A DNA stretch of 64,000 nucleotides from Paraspadella gotoi (taxonomy: Eukaryota; Chaetognatha), in assembly GCA_051294375.1 (NCBI GenBank), contig CM119269.1, positions 10,770,883 through 10,834,882 on the forward strand. The letters are read 5' to 3'. This document shows, one piece after another, positions 44,341-62,204 of the stretch. Made by a program: the position numbers and the translations under genes. Position 1 is the stretch's first letter, and each line of letters starts with the position of its first letter. Under the pieces are notes generated by a model. The model did no database searches and was not told where the DNA came from. It worked only from the letters and a program-made list of their open reading frames with translations.

Positions 44341-44513
44341 TACTAGTGTAAAACCAAATTTGAACGACGGTTCCTTCTTGCAGAAGGTATTTTGCATAAT
44401 CTATCTACTATCAATCACACTATCTTCCTATCTTTTTTTCAAACTCTCTCTTAGTCTCTTGTTTGGCCCATTTCAAGAAGTAAAAAACCACTTCGTCTTT
44501 TAAAAAGAACATT

Positions 44514-45486
<973 letters not shown>

Positions 45487-45511
45487 NNNNNNNNNNNNNN
45501 NNNNNNNNNNN
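45487..45511. other. Assembly gap (25 N)
   Basis: Unknown-size gap between two noisy copies of one segment, probably an artificial join. Confidence 0.99.
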
Positions 45512-45652
45512 TTGTCAAATTCAAATTCCATCCAGCGACGACGCCTAATTCTCTGAGCGTGCATCCCAATTTCTCCCAGTACAGCCATAGCCTTCGCGTC
45601 AGGAGACGAGTCGATTATCCCCGACTAGAGGAGAGAGAGAGAGAGAGAGAGC

Positions 45653-45718
<66 letters not shown>

Positions 45719-46505
45719 TGTGGAATGATAAGGATTACCCGAGTCTCTTTGTTTTTTGCTGCGCGTCGCGGGGCTTCCCTTCGCCATTCGTAGCCTACTT
45801 CACGCTCGAAACCTTCACGAGGCTTTGGCTCTTAAAAAACCACGGACGCGAAAGACGAATGCGAGGAGGAGGAAGAGTGAGGGGGAAAGGGCAGGAAGAA
45901 AGAAACGGGACGAGTGAGATTAAAACGAGGAAGGAAAAGATTAAGACGATAAAGATGAAGAGGAGGAAAGTTGGACCAAGAGACACGATGGAGGAGAAGA
46001 GAAGCTAGAGGGAGGAAGAAGAATGGATAACAGATTATTGTTGAGGAAGAAAAATGCGAACAATTTCATACCAGCTGAAGACGAAATTAAAGTGTAAGAA
46101 AAATGTTAGGAAGAACAAGAGGGAGATTAAACTTAGATGATTGGTTGAACCAATATATTCATAAAAAACAAATGGCGCTGAGGTGAAGCGGAGAGAAAAA
46201 GCTGAGAAAGAATAAAACTTGCGAGCGGGCGAAAACGAAGCAAAGAAGACTTTACGATGAAGAGTTCAACGGAAAAGTTCAAATTTAAAAGTCAGATGAT
46301 GGAAAAAAAAAAATCAACCCAAGGACCAGCGAAAACGCAACTTATGAAGGACGGATGATGAAACCAATATTGGGATGACGGAAATATTTTTGCAGCGAAG
46401 AATGAAAGAGAAAAGCCGCAAATAATGAAGAGGATGAGAAATAAGCATATATATTATATATTTACTATGTACACTAATATATATATTATAGTATATATTA
46501 TATAT
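45512..46505. repeat. Duplicated segment, copy 2
   Basis: Noisy repeat of 44514-45486. Both contain TTGGTTGAACCAATAT, which resembles the end of dispersed repeat R. Confidence 0.92.
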
Positions 46506-46705
46506 ATATTATTTAGAGAGAAGGAATTATGTCAGAGAAAGGGGAAGCGAATGCCAGACGAAAAAGCAAACAATGATTCGGATTAATTCGAGAATAAGTA
46601 GAGGGACAGAATAAGAAGTATTTTAGAAAGAGGAACCAGGGAGAGCGAGCTGACGTACTTGATATAAGAAGCGGTTCAGGAGAGAGAGAGAGAGAGAGAG
46701 AGGAG

Positions 46706-46742
<37 letters not shown>

Positions 46743-46945
46743 CGGGGACAAAGACGGAAAGTTGGGAGTCGTCATGGAAACAAAAATGATGACAAGAGGC
46801 AGAAACCAAAATTATCAGTATCAGTATAATTATCATATCATTATTATGAGTATAATTATCAGTATCGATATTTCGACAACGACGATAACTATTATATACA
46901 TTTCATGATTTATATCAAACTCATTTAAAATGTTAAGTGTGAAGA

Positions 46946-47135
46946 GACAGTAATTATTGTTATGAACCGTTCAATGTAAGCAGTCCCTAAGCTTCAGATC
47001 AGGCTGTAACACCATGTTACAGGCGGGTTAAGCGCCCCGTCCCTCTTAACTGCCAGACGACCACCGGGCTAGAACCCCGGACCTTTGGGTTGGGCGGCGA
47101 ATGACTTGCCTCCGGCACCAATGGCCGCTGATGAA
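46946..47135 (-). mobile_element. tRNA-derived SINE, uninterrupted copy
   Basis: Read on the minus strand: an A-box-like GGTGCCGGAGGCAAGTCATT, a B-box-like GGGGTTCTAGCCC about 30 bp later, then a body GGCAGTTAAGAGGGACGGGG, a perfect hairpin TGTAACA-NNN-TGTTACA, GGGACTGCTTAC, ATTGAACGG, TTCATAAC and AATTACTGTCTCTTCA. The body recurs at 57175-57670. It lacks the insertion found there and so represents the pre-insertion state. Confidence 0.75.
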
Positions 47136-48329
47136 CGGTTAGTGGATTTTAGTCCACCATAAGTGTTAAATTGACGATTGAAAACATAAAAATCAAAACA
47201 AAGTAAATTAAAATATACAAAATTTAATTTCATTGACGTTTCATGTTTCTTTGACAGCCAATACGTTGAAGACATCAATGATTTCGATGATAACGCTGAT
47301 CACATTTGGCCTACGAAACCAAAATGAAGAGAAAATGAAGAATGAACAAAGCCCAGAGACCACGACGACATTGATGGAAAAAACGCTGAGATAAGAAAAA
47401 TATAGTACCTTAATAGACGACGACGACGACGACGACGACGACTACGACTTTAGTAGATACGCAAAAGGTTCATTTTCCTCCGACGTGGAGGCTTCCACTA
47501 AATTGTGTAGACTCTCGAACCGTGAACTCGCCTTCCCTCTATTTCCATTCAATCGATGCCCATTCACTCTCTTTTCCTCCATTTTTTCCCCATCTCGCTC
47601 TCGCTCTCGCTCTCTCTCTCTCTCTCTCACTCTCTGCCCATTTCTGGCTTGGATCGGTTCCCCATTTCAATACACTCCTGGGGTTTAAGAGGTGAAGGAG
47701 GCACTGAACGTGAGGCATCACGTGACGAGGGTGCAAGATTGAAGCGTGGGGTGACGTAATAAGATATGCATATGTAAGTAGTAAGTACGTATATTTCAAG
47801 TATATCGAAATTCGAACCTTAAAACGGCAAACTTAATAATTCATATGAAAATTAAAAGAGAATCTTACGAAACATTCGTTTGCTTTGAGTGCCCTTTTTC
47901 GCATAAACATGAAATCTGTTTAATGTTTGATAAAAAAAAATAAAGGAAAAAAAATAACGGCGGGAGAAAAACCGAAAGTGAGAAAAAAAAACAAGTTTTT
48001 GACGAGAAAAGGAAGGAAACGCCAGAGGATAATAAGTAATTACTATAATAAATAAGAGATTAATGTCTTATATCGAGAATAAGAAGGGAAAATGGGTGTT
48101 CTCGCGCCTGCGTGATGGCTTAGGCGGAGAGGTTTATATATGAGGAATTGGCTGACGGAGAAATCGAATGGAATAAAAGGAGGAAAAAAAGGAGAACCAG
48201 GGAATAAATATTAAAAGAATGAAGTGGAGGAAAAGAAAAATAGAAGAAAAAGAGAAAGAGCAAAATAAAGAAAGAAGGAAAAGAGGAAAGAAAGAAAAAA
48301 GAAAGAAAGAAAGAAAGAAAGAAAGAAAA

Positions 48330-48365
<36 letters not shown>

Positions 48366-48924
48366 AAAATGTCAAAGAAAGAAAGAAAGAAAGAAAGAGA
48401 GATAGAAAGAAAGAAAGGAGGAAGTTAATTTTAGCCCTTTTGCATGATAATAAAAAATCCCAAAGAAACAATAAAATACTTTAAAGAATGACAGAAATGA
48501 TGTTGTGGGCTAAAAAGGATTTTCACATAAATAGTATTGTCGACCTTGGTTAACGTAATAAGTAATACCTGCTTGAACATTAAATTGTAAACGTTAAATA
48601 CTCTCAAGTATAAAATAGTATTGAATCACATTTTTAAAAATCATGAAGACCGTCTTGTATTTTCTTGCCATCAATTTAAAAAAAGAAAAAAAAAGTGTTA
48701 ATTTGTTATAATAATCGAAAAGTGGAAAGAGGAAATTTAAAAAAAATTGACGACGTGTGAAAGAAAAAAAAAGAAAATGAGGAAAGCTGTAAACATTAGC
48801 GCGGTAAGCGATGGCGCTCCGGAGCGAAATGTGAAAAGTTGGAAATATGGGTGTGTAGAAGCAAGAGATGAATAAAAAGGACGAAAAACAGGAATTTATC
48901 GCCATTAAAGAAAAAAAGGGGAAA

Positions 48925-48956
<32 letters not shown>

Positions 48957-49316
48957 AGCGACGACGACGGCGACGGCGACGACGACGGCGACGACGACGA
49001 CGACGCAGGGCGCCTACAAAGGAAGGCTCACGGGCGACGTGAAAAATTGGAGGAACGGAGGAAAGGACAAAACCGAGAGGAAAAAGGAAAAGAAAAAAGT
49101 CGGGAAAGGCGGCGCAAAAGGGAGGAAAAAAAAGTAAGGATGAATGGCGATGACAGGCACGTGAGGTAAGGGCGCCGAAGAAATTCACGGAAGGAAAGGC
49201 CGGCCGATCTTTACAAGAGGAAAAAGAATGTGGCCGCGGGGGCGGCAGGGGGGGGGCAAGAAAGAGTGAAGAAACCGTTCGGACGCGAGTGGGTACTGGG
49301 TATTGTGGAGAGAGAG

Positions 49317-49375
<59 letters not shown>

Positions 49376-49779
49376 AGGAGAGAGAAGAGAGAGAGAAGAG
49401 TTTCGCTCGCTATGGGGAACAGAGTCGCGACCTTCATTTTGGAAGATCGAAAGACTAACCATTAGTCACTGAGGTGGAACGGAGACGCTCGGTACGAAAG
49501 GGAGAGGCGTTTCTGGGCGAATGGACGTCGGATGAAGGATGAAATGTGGTCGTATGACTATTTGAAAAGAGAAAACGAAGTATCAGTTTGGAAGTATGTA
49601 TTACTATGTTTCGAAGGTAGCGTGGTAACTTTACATTTTTTTATAAACACACTTAGTCTAACCTAAGGGGGAAAAAAGCAACAACAACAACAACGACAAC
49701 AAGGAGGACAACAACGAGGACGCGAGGGAGGAACCGAAATCGAACGGATTCCAGCTGCGATTCGTATGAAGTTCTTTTT

Positions 49780-49830
<51 letters not shown>

Positions 49831-50667
49831 TGGAGGTTACGACAAAAAACCCGAACGAGTAAAAAAAATACGACTCTTGCTTTGAACAAAAAGTAAACAA
49901 AAGACCACGTGTGACAATAGCGACACGACAATGTTATGTCGAGGAACAAAAAAAAATGTACAAAAAAGTGAGCATTGATAGAAAACTAGAAAAAATATTA
50001 ATTTTGACGTAAAATGTCAATGAGAAATGTAATAACTATACAAGTGACAAGAAAGATGACGACGACAACGACACTAAAGATAACAACTACGACGACGACG
50101 ACGACGACGACGACAAAGAAGAATCTCGTCTTCCCAGTTCTTCATGCTTTCCAATTATTTCTCCCGTTTCCGCTGGGAAGAGATACGAGCCCCGCGATTT
50201 GAGGTTTCAGAGAGGGAGAGAGGGAAGGAGAAAGAGGAAGGAGAGGAGAAGAAGGGGAGGAGAGGGGAGAGGAGCGGAAAGAGAGGGGAAAGAGAGAAGT
50301 GAAAGGAAATGGGAGAGAGAGATTGGAAGAGAGAGAGGTGTTGGGAGGGAATGATGAGAAGGAGGAAGAAAGGAGAGAGAAAGGAGAAAAATGAGGGAAG
50401 AGAGAGAAGTGAGGAGGGAGAAAGGAAAAAAGAGAGGGAAGAGAGAGAAGTGAGGAGGGAGAAAGGAGAAGAGAGATGTGATAGGAGAGAGGGTGGCGGG
50501 TCGAAATCTCGGGGGAGATTTGTTGGCTGTGATGGAGGCGAGGGTTTGCGGTGTCAGCGTAAACGTTTCGGTTGACAACGAAAGGTATGGATTAGGAAAA
50601 AGAGGGCGTAATAAGATGACTAAAGAGAGTGGCGTCACTTCAAGAGTGACACGCGTCATAGACGCCG

Positions 50668-50708
<41 letters not shown>

Positions 50709-50841
50709 GCGGGTGACGTCTCATTAGCAATCTCGTCCACGGCGACGATGACGAATGCGACGAATCAAACCAAAAAGACGAATAACTAAAAACGTCTGTC
50801 GTTTTTCCGTTTTTTTTTTCGCGACACAATAATGTTCAAAA
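47136..50841. other. Single-copy, repeat-rich DNA without recognisable gene
   Basis: Simple repeats dominate: (GAC)n at 47416-47443, 48927-49004, 49780-49829 and 50086-50114, (AAAG)n at 48289-48420, and (GA)n at 49305-49400 and 50670-50705. Frames of poly-Arg, poly-Thr, poly-Val or Arg-Glu repeats are products of these tracts. Confidence 0.6.
48927..49004. repeat. (GAC)n trinucleotide repeat
   Basis: About 26 units with GGC and AGC interruptions. The largest of several GAC/GTC tracts in 47-57 kb. Confidence 0.95.
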
Positions 50842-50922
50842 TCCCAAAGTCAGGGGCAAGATACTTTATTTATTAAATGAATTGATACTTTTTATATTGG
50901 TTGTACCAATTTCATAACATCT
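50842..50922. repeat. Dispersed repeat R, copy 3 (partial)
   Basis: AAGTCAGGGGCAAGATA, TTATTTATTAAATGAA and TATATTGGTTGTACCAATTT match the right half of copies at 39410 and 41080. The left half is absent. Confidence 0.8.
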
Positions 50923-51585
50923 GGCTAATTTTCTAAACGCTATATTTTTCGCGGTTTTATTGTGAAAAAGTCTCTTTCTCAGATTTTAACACTTACTTAC
51001 TTACTTACTTTCTGCACGATGCCAGCGGTACATTTCCTTTACAATTATATCTCTCTTTGTCCTCCATCGTTACTTAGCAACACTGCTCTTTTCACTGCTT
51101 TCACTCATTCTCTTTTAATCCTTCACCGATCCTATATTTACCTCATCCTCCTCTTCCCCTCTGCCACTTCTTTCCGCCCCCTCAACTTCAGCCTACCTCG
51201 TCCCCCGCCCGGGGGAAATGCATGGAAATCCCAGCCTTGGCTTTTCAACTTCTTTCCAAACATTTTACGATTTCCTCGGAACTCCCAACTCCGCCCGCTT
51301 TTATGTTGTCTTGTTTTAAATTTCAGTTTATGTATTGTTTCGGTTCGTTTCCGTTTTCGCTCACAGACAAAACGGCCGGTTGAGTAGTTGGTTTTTCTTA
51401 ATACCGACATATATTCGTCTTTCAATGATAAGTATAACTATAACTAAAACTATAAGTCCTATTATGTATAAGCATCGAGTCAGGGGTTCGTTCTCAGTGA
51501 CAGTTGCTTTAACAATTTCTTACAGATTCATGCGATACTTATTTCCAGTCCGTCCTTTTTGTCATTGTCACGTGTCTTTTGTTAA

Positions 51586-51623
<38 letters not shown>

Positions 51624-54600
51624 CTCCTTCTCGTCTTTCTCTCTCTCTCTCTCGTCTCTCTCTCCTCTCTTCACGTCGCAGTACGACTGTCGACGTCTTC
51701 TACTTTCGCTTTTATGTCACATTCGCCATTTATGTTCCCCATTATGTTCCGTCTCGTCCTGAAAGTAAATCACCAACGATAACCGTTTACTTCTCTCGCA
51801 TCGCGTCTCTTCACTCGCCGTCCCCTTCTTAAACTCTATCCATATCGGACAAATGAAATTACAATAAATTACAGTATCGCAGTATCTCTCGCCCTCTCAA
51901 CGTACGCCGTTCTTCTAACTTTCCGTCAGTACACTACCATCCACTGTAATTCCGCCATCTTGAAAAATTCTCCCGTTGGGTTTTCGGCCAATCGGCCAAA
52001 CGTTGAAACCGACTAATCTTAGCCGATCGGTTTCCCTCGCTCCACTTTTTCCTTTCTCCTCGGCCGCTCGTTCAATAACCATCATGCTTTTCTTCCTCAG
52101 GGTTCCCCAGACTCTCGTGCCCCTTCCCCTTCCTCGCTCGCATCCTTCAAAAACCCGGAGGTTCGGAGATCTCCTCTCCTCTCTCTGGACGAAAGACACG
52201 TAATTCACGGCGCCCGGTTTTTCATTGGAACCCAGAAATTTATCTCCTCGTTTTTCTTGGCGCAATTTCTAAAAGAAGCCGCGATGTTTATATTCGCGAT
52301 GGATGAGTGACGTGTTAAAATATCTCGTTTACTTTCCTAGTATAATTCTAAGAGCTCAAAACGTTTTATTTAATCAAGAATAGGGTTTACCAGTGCTCTT
52401 TTAAAAATGATCATTCAAAAAAAAGAAGATTTTATTCTCAAATAAGGCTTTTCCTGAATTCTCGTACAGTACAATGAAGTCCCTTGGACGCAATATTTCT
52501 GTATTAAATTTTCGCAATTCTACTGTAAAGAACCACAAACCTTTTTGGCGCTTTTTTTCCCTCGATTTTCATTAACCCGGTTTTTTAAACTTACTGTTTC
52601 ATGAATCTTATCAAACCCATTCCACCATTTTCTCTACGAGTTTCACAACCCACTACCCTTGTTTATTTACGTTATTTTATTTTCACCTTTTTTAAACATT
52701 TCCTCCTTTTACCCCTTTTTCCTTTTTTTACTCACTTTTTCCTTTTCCTCCCTTTCATCTCTTTTCTCCCTTTAACCCTTTCCCTCCTTTTACTCCGGAA
52801 CGCGCCGTACTTCCGGATTTTCCTTCCTTTTTTCTCCATAAAACATTTGATATTCCTGTTTACCTTCCAGGAATGTTGAATGGGGAAATCTTCCATTTCA
52901 CTCGCTCTCTCTCTCTCTCTCTCTCTCTTAGTTTTTCTTCCTTACACGTTTTCTCCCGACATTTCCTCGTGCTGTCGTCCGATCAGCGTCTCCCTTATCC
53001 ATAATCATGAGCATAAATTCTTGAAAACTCCTTTTTTGTCTTTGATCTTTGGCCTTTTCTTTTCAAGAACTTCAAAAAAATCCTCGTCTTTTTTATTCGT
53101 AAGAGTTGTGAAAAGTGAATTCTTTAGAATATTCAATCACTGTTGAGTCTAAGTGACGCGATAAATTCAAACAACCTTCGGACAATGTCAATGAACCCAT
53201 GACAAATTTGTTCATGTCGTCATGAACGTGTTGAACTTCGTTTAAAATGAAAATGGTTCGTAATTTTTTTTTTTTTAAATTAAAAAATTCTGGGATAAAA
53301 AATCGTATAGGAGAGCGAAGGGCTTTTCCCAGCTGAAACGGAAAGACCACCAGGATCAAGCGCGAGATGAGAAAAGACCAGCATCAAAAAGCAATTAAAG
53401 CAGATTGAAATGAAAGCAAAGGGGAAAAAAAAGGCAACATCTCGAAGCAATTAGCGCAGGTTGGTTTGATGGGGAAAGAAAGAAATGCCGCTAATGAATC
53501 AAAGCGGATAGAAATTCGAGGGAAGGAAAATGTAGGGAAAAATACTTTTTAATCGAGTCAAAAATTATGCTCAAGCTTATAAATATGTAGCTTTCATATA
53601 TATAGCTTTCATCGAAAACATTTAACAATCCTACACATTAGTATAATTTGGCATCAGAATACAAGATAAATGCGGATTAGCATAAAAGGAAAAATAAAAA
53701 GAAATGCAAAAAAAAAAAAACTTAGATAGAAAGAAGATCGAAAAGAAGGAGTTTGTTCACGAAAGCATCGGCTCAGGCTGAATTCTAATCTGCGTCGACT
53801 TCTTGCTGTTTCACAGTCAGTTGGTCAATTGTTCGGTCAGTCGCGTTTCAAACGACTCTTCGACAACCATCTAAAATTAAAATGAACCCCTTTATATCCC
53901 TCTAAAATATTTTATGTTTAATGCTTTGTTTTAATAACTTAATGATTAGTAAAATCCACAGTTATCTTCTCCCGCGCTATCCGAGAAAATTGATTAACTT
54001 CGTTTATCTTAACGTCACTCAAACCCGCGACTTTCAATCTATTCTCCTTTCCTTTTTTTTATTACTAATTATTTTTTTATTTTCCTTCTTTTATCTCATC
54101 ATCCAGATTCTCAGTTTCATCCCTTGTTTACGACGCTTTTCTCTTTTTCTTCTTTTTTTTCCAATTTTCTTTCTTCATTTCTCAGAAATGATCTTATCTC
54201 AACTTTCTTCAATAAGGCAGCCAGCGCGGAGAACGTATTGTCTTCGACGTTTCCCGGCGCTGAAAAAAAAAGAGGGGAGCGAGTTGGGGACAAGGGGACC
54301 GGGGACTGAGGACTTGGGAGACTCAGTTGGGGACTCGGGGAAACGGGGTCTTGGATTGGAGTGAGTTGTCGATGTGAGGGAGTATAGGGAGAAAATAAAG
54401 AAAAGATGAAAGCAAATAGAGAGAATAGTGAGGAAAAGCACGGGAGAGAAAGTTGACTCATGAAGGACGAAGCGACGGGGGAATAAAAAAAAAAAAAGAG
54501 ACGAATGAAGCGAAGTTATATGATAAGAGGATCCGGCGGAAGAAGAAAGCAAAAAAGACTGTGAAGTGTAGGTCCATTAGTATAAAATGAGGAAAAAAGA

Positions 54601-55246
54601 AAAAGACGCTGAAAAAATGGAGATAAAGAAAAGGTGGGGGCCATGGGGGGAAGTAAAGTTGACGTTAAAGGAGAATGAAAACGAGTTAAGCGGGTAAGTA
54701 GAGTGAGAGGGATAAGGGTCAGTTCGAAAAGGGGAACCGCCAAACGAGGGCGGGGCTGTTCTCAGCCCACGTCAAAGCGAAACGCGTGAAAGGAGAGAGA
54801 AAAATTGGAGTTGGCGGAAAAACGATTCATTTGGATGACTGTTATGTAATAGTGATAGCGGTCTATAATATTTGCCGGTTTCGTTTTTGGTTTGTGAAAT
54901 ACTGTAAATAAGCGTACTGATCGAAAGAACAACGACGGAGACAAAAGTTGTCAAGAAACCAGGATATAATTGTTTGTAAAGAAATCCTTAACTTGGAAGG
55001 CTGATGCCACTTCTTAAATAATTAATGGAGGAGAAACTGCGGTTTTGTGGCCACCGCTACAAAGCGATAAAAAAATAAAATATTCTGCATCAAAATAGTT
55101 AGCTGCGTCGAGATTTTTGGTAAAAAATATCGAGAGTTAAAGTTGTTTTTGTCGTTGTTGTGGTTGTTGTTGTTGTTTTGACCGCTAAATCAGAGATGGG
55201 ATTGTAAAAAGAACTAAGAATTGTAAAAAGCGAGAAAAAAACTTAC
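50923..55246. other. No recognisable gene; possible intron of the membrane-protein gene
   Basis: CT tracts at 51588-51670 and 52905-52929, pyrimidine-rich and AT-rich DNA. If the exon at 55247-56516 splices onward, this region would be its first intron, but I found no further exon in it. Confidence 0.4.
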
Positions 55247-56516
55247 CAGGACCCTTGTCGGACTTATCATCGGAGAATGGTGGCCAGTCTGTCGCTTCCA
55301 TGTCGTCCTTTCTCCCTCCTCCTCCTCCTTCTCTTCCTCCTCCTCCTCCTCTTCTTAACTTAACCTCTTCTCCTTCCACGTGATACTTGGCCAAAGTCCC
55401 CTTGTCGATGACTTCGTCTATTCTGCGTCGAAAGTCATCGACTCGATATCGCGACGGCGGCGTCACGGCGTCCGCGCTTCTGGCGGAGTCGTGGTCCTCG
55501 TCGTCGTCGACGCCGTCGTCCGTCGGCGGCCGATTTAGGATCGTGTTGGCGTCGGAGGGCGTGGCGCCGAGCGGCGAAGAGGCGTCCAACGCCGCTTCCG
55601 ACGGCGACGTCTCTTCCACCAAAGAACTGAATAGTCTTTTGCGTCGAGGGTAAATGGGCGCCGCTAGACGGCGTTCCTGAAACTGAGATCGGGCGGAGGC
55701 GGCGTCGTAAACGACGCCGTCAGAATCGACGAACCGTCTCGTGTCGGCGTCGAGCAACGCCGTCGAGCAAAACCATAGCAGCGGCAGAAAGAAGAGAGTC
55801 TTCGCGATGAAGCGGCGTCGGAAAGGAGACGCGGCGGCGACGGCGCCGACGCGGCGCAGCGGGAGGAACGACGCCGGAATACAGCGGCGCCGGAAGAAAA
55901 GAACTCGGCGCCACAGAATGAGAGCGACGCCGGCGATGAGGCGACGAAACGAGACGCCGTCTCGTCGGCTTCGATCGGCGGAGAAAGATGAGGGCAAACC
56001 GGAGTGGGAGAGGGACGAGCGCTGCGCTAGTGTGCCCGGCGTTGAATCGGGCGGGGCGGGCGGCGAAAAGAATTTCGAGTTTCTGTTGACGAAAGCGACG
56101 TCGGTGAGTGCCGTCGTTGTTGTCGTTGTTGTGAGCGGCGTCATGGTTCGCCAGGGCGTCGTTCGGGATGGCTTTGGGTCATCGTCGGCGCCGTTAGAAG
56201 TCATTTCCAAATCTGAGAAGTGGTTGGAACGAGGGAGAAAGCTACAGGTGGCGCCGTCTTCTCGAGAACGAACCACGCCAAATTCTTTCGATGACGTCAA
56301 GACGTTGTCAAAGTCGACGCTATGAGCGCCGCCGCCAGCGCCGACCCCGCACGAGACGCCACCGCGAGTGATATGATGAGTTTCGACGCCGATTTTTTTC
56401 GATCCGTCCGCGGCGACGTCGCGAGGAAAGCTGAACATGATCGTTTGAGTTTCGGCGTCATTAGATGCAGGGCGTGCCGTAGAACCGGCGCCGTTTTTTA
56501 CGGCGTCGAAATTCAT
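55247..56516 (-). CDS. First coding exon of a type II membrane protein (possibly a Golgi glycosyltransferase)
   Basis: A 423-codon frame stays open in a window where open frames this long are otherwise absent. It ends at a consensus donor (CCTG|GTAAGT) after SDKGPG. The first ~230 residues are Ser/Thr/Pro/Asp-rich with a Thr run and end in arginine clusters. Residues 236-254 (FIAKTLFFLPLLWFCSTAL) form one membrane span preceded by RRR, giving type II topology. The region after it is acidic with Gly/Glu-rich stretches. A short basic tail, one span, an acidic stem and a Gly-Pro-Gly exon end recall polypeptide GalNAc-transferases, but no catalytic exon is in view and the cytosolic part is far longer than usual for them, so that assignment is a guess. 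The start is the first Met of the frame; Met at residues 105 or 125 could serve instead. Downstream exons were not found. Confidence 0.6.
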
Positions 56517-56599
56517 AGCGACGTCGTTAATCTTGGGCGGGAGGATTTCTTTTAAAAATATATAGTTGGTTTTTAGACAGAGTTTGCTTGTTAATTAAA

Positions 56600-56692
56600 T
56601 AATTAATTTATTCATTTTTTACTTATTTATTTATTTATTTATTTCTTTGTTGGTTTATTTATTTATTCATTTATTTATTTATTTACTTCTTC
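56600..56692. repeat. (TTTA)n microsatellite
   Basis: Imperfect TTTA/TTCA tetranucleotide array just upstream of the type II membrane-protein exon. Confidence 0.9.
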
Positions 56693-56831
56693 ATTGAATC
56701 CGTAGTAAAGGTTACATTTGTATCTTGAGAGAATGGAGTTCATTCAATCTTCACTGCTATCTTCTTTCTATTTTTATCTTTTGCTTTCTTCTATGCGGAG
56801 ATTAAAATTAAAATTATTTCCATCGACAAAA

Positions 56832-56862
<31 letters not shown>

Positions 56863-57174
56863 AACGACGTCGTTTCTAAAATCGTCGTCTTCCTCGGCGT
56901 CGTCAGCCGACGAGAGGATTTGAAAAACCGTAGGACAAACGCCATCTGCCATTGACGGTCGCAAATGTCGTCTGTCGAAAGAGAATAAAAAAAGATCGTA
57001 AAAAAAAGAGAAATGACAGACGATGCCACACAGATAATATTTCCTAAAGTTTTTTTTTTTAATTCATATGAGATAACGCAGGGAAAAGTAAAAGTATATG
57101 TTTATTTTTTTTAATATTGATGGTAGCGAAATTTTAGATCGAAAACGGTAAATATGTACTTTTTTTTGAACCCG

Positions 57175-57670
57175 GTGATCGCCTAGCAATTAAGAGGGAC
57201 GGGGCGCTAAACCCGCCTGTAACACTGTGTTACAGGGTCAGGGACTACTTATATTGAACGGGGTGGTAGCAGGATTGTGCCCACGTATTATTGGGCCCAT
57301 AAAATTGCGCCCCTAGGATTGCACCCACGTAGCATTACGCCCACATACAATTGCACCCATAGTATTCCGCCCACGGAAGATTGCGCCCACATGGGATTCC
57401 GCCCTGTAGGATTCTGCCCACATAGAAATGCGCCCACCTAAGACTGCGCCCGTAGAATTGCGCCCGTAGTATTGCGCCCAAAGGATTGTACCCTTGTAGG
57501 ATTCCACCCACTTAGCATTGGGCCCGCAGGATTGAGCCCACTGTATTGCGCCCATAGGATTGCACCCACAATGTGGGTCCCACATAGGATTGGGCCCACG
57601 TGGGTGCAATCCTAATGGAACCATTGAACGGTTATGTCAATAACTCATAACAATTATTACTGTCTCTTCA
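57175..57670 (+). mobile_element. SINE copy, 5'-truncated and split by an insertion
   Basis: Left part (57179-57261): GAACCCGGTGATCGCC, AATTAAGAGGGACGGGGCGC, the hairpin CCTGTAACA-CTG-TGTTACAGG and GGGACTACTTAT-ATTGAACGG. The right part resumes at 57623 with ATTGAACGGTTA and ends AATTATTACTGTCTCTTCA, as in the 46946-47135 copy. The tRNA-like head is missing. Confidence 0.78.
57262..57622. mobile_element. 361-bp minisatellite-bodied element inserted in the SINE, 9-bp target duplication
   Basis: The element is made of some 20 degenerate units of AGGATTGCGCCCAC(GT) type. Its two ends form an imperfect inverted repeat: the left reads GGTGGTAGCAGGATTGTGCC then CACGT, the right end reversed reads GGTTCCATTAGGATTGCACC then CACGT (18 of 25 match). 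ATTGAACGG occurs once in the unoccupied SINE copy but on both sides here (57253-57261 and 57623-57631). No coding capacity, so any mobility would depend on a transposase encoded elsewhere. Confidence 0.72.

Positions 57671-62204
<4,534 letters not shown>

Noticed and set aside
49230-49472. Possible tRNA or snRNA genes in GC patches
   Set aside because: No cloverleaf or pol III box pair with proper spacing could be found outside the SINE copies listed.
49653-49949. Poly-Arg and poly-Val frames, also 48796-49437
   Set aside because: Products of (GAC/GTC)n and (GA)n repeats.
55741-56325. 194-codon plus-strand frame opposite the membrane-protein exon
   Set aside because: Antisense shadow of the GC-rich coding exon. 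The minus frame is longer and has a membrane span and a consensus donor.
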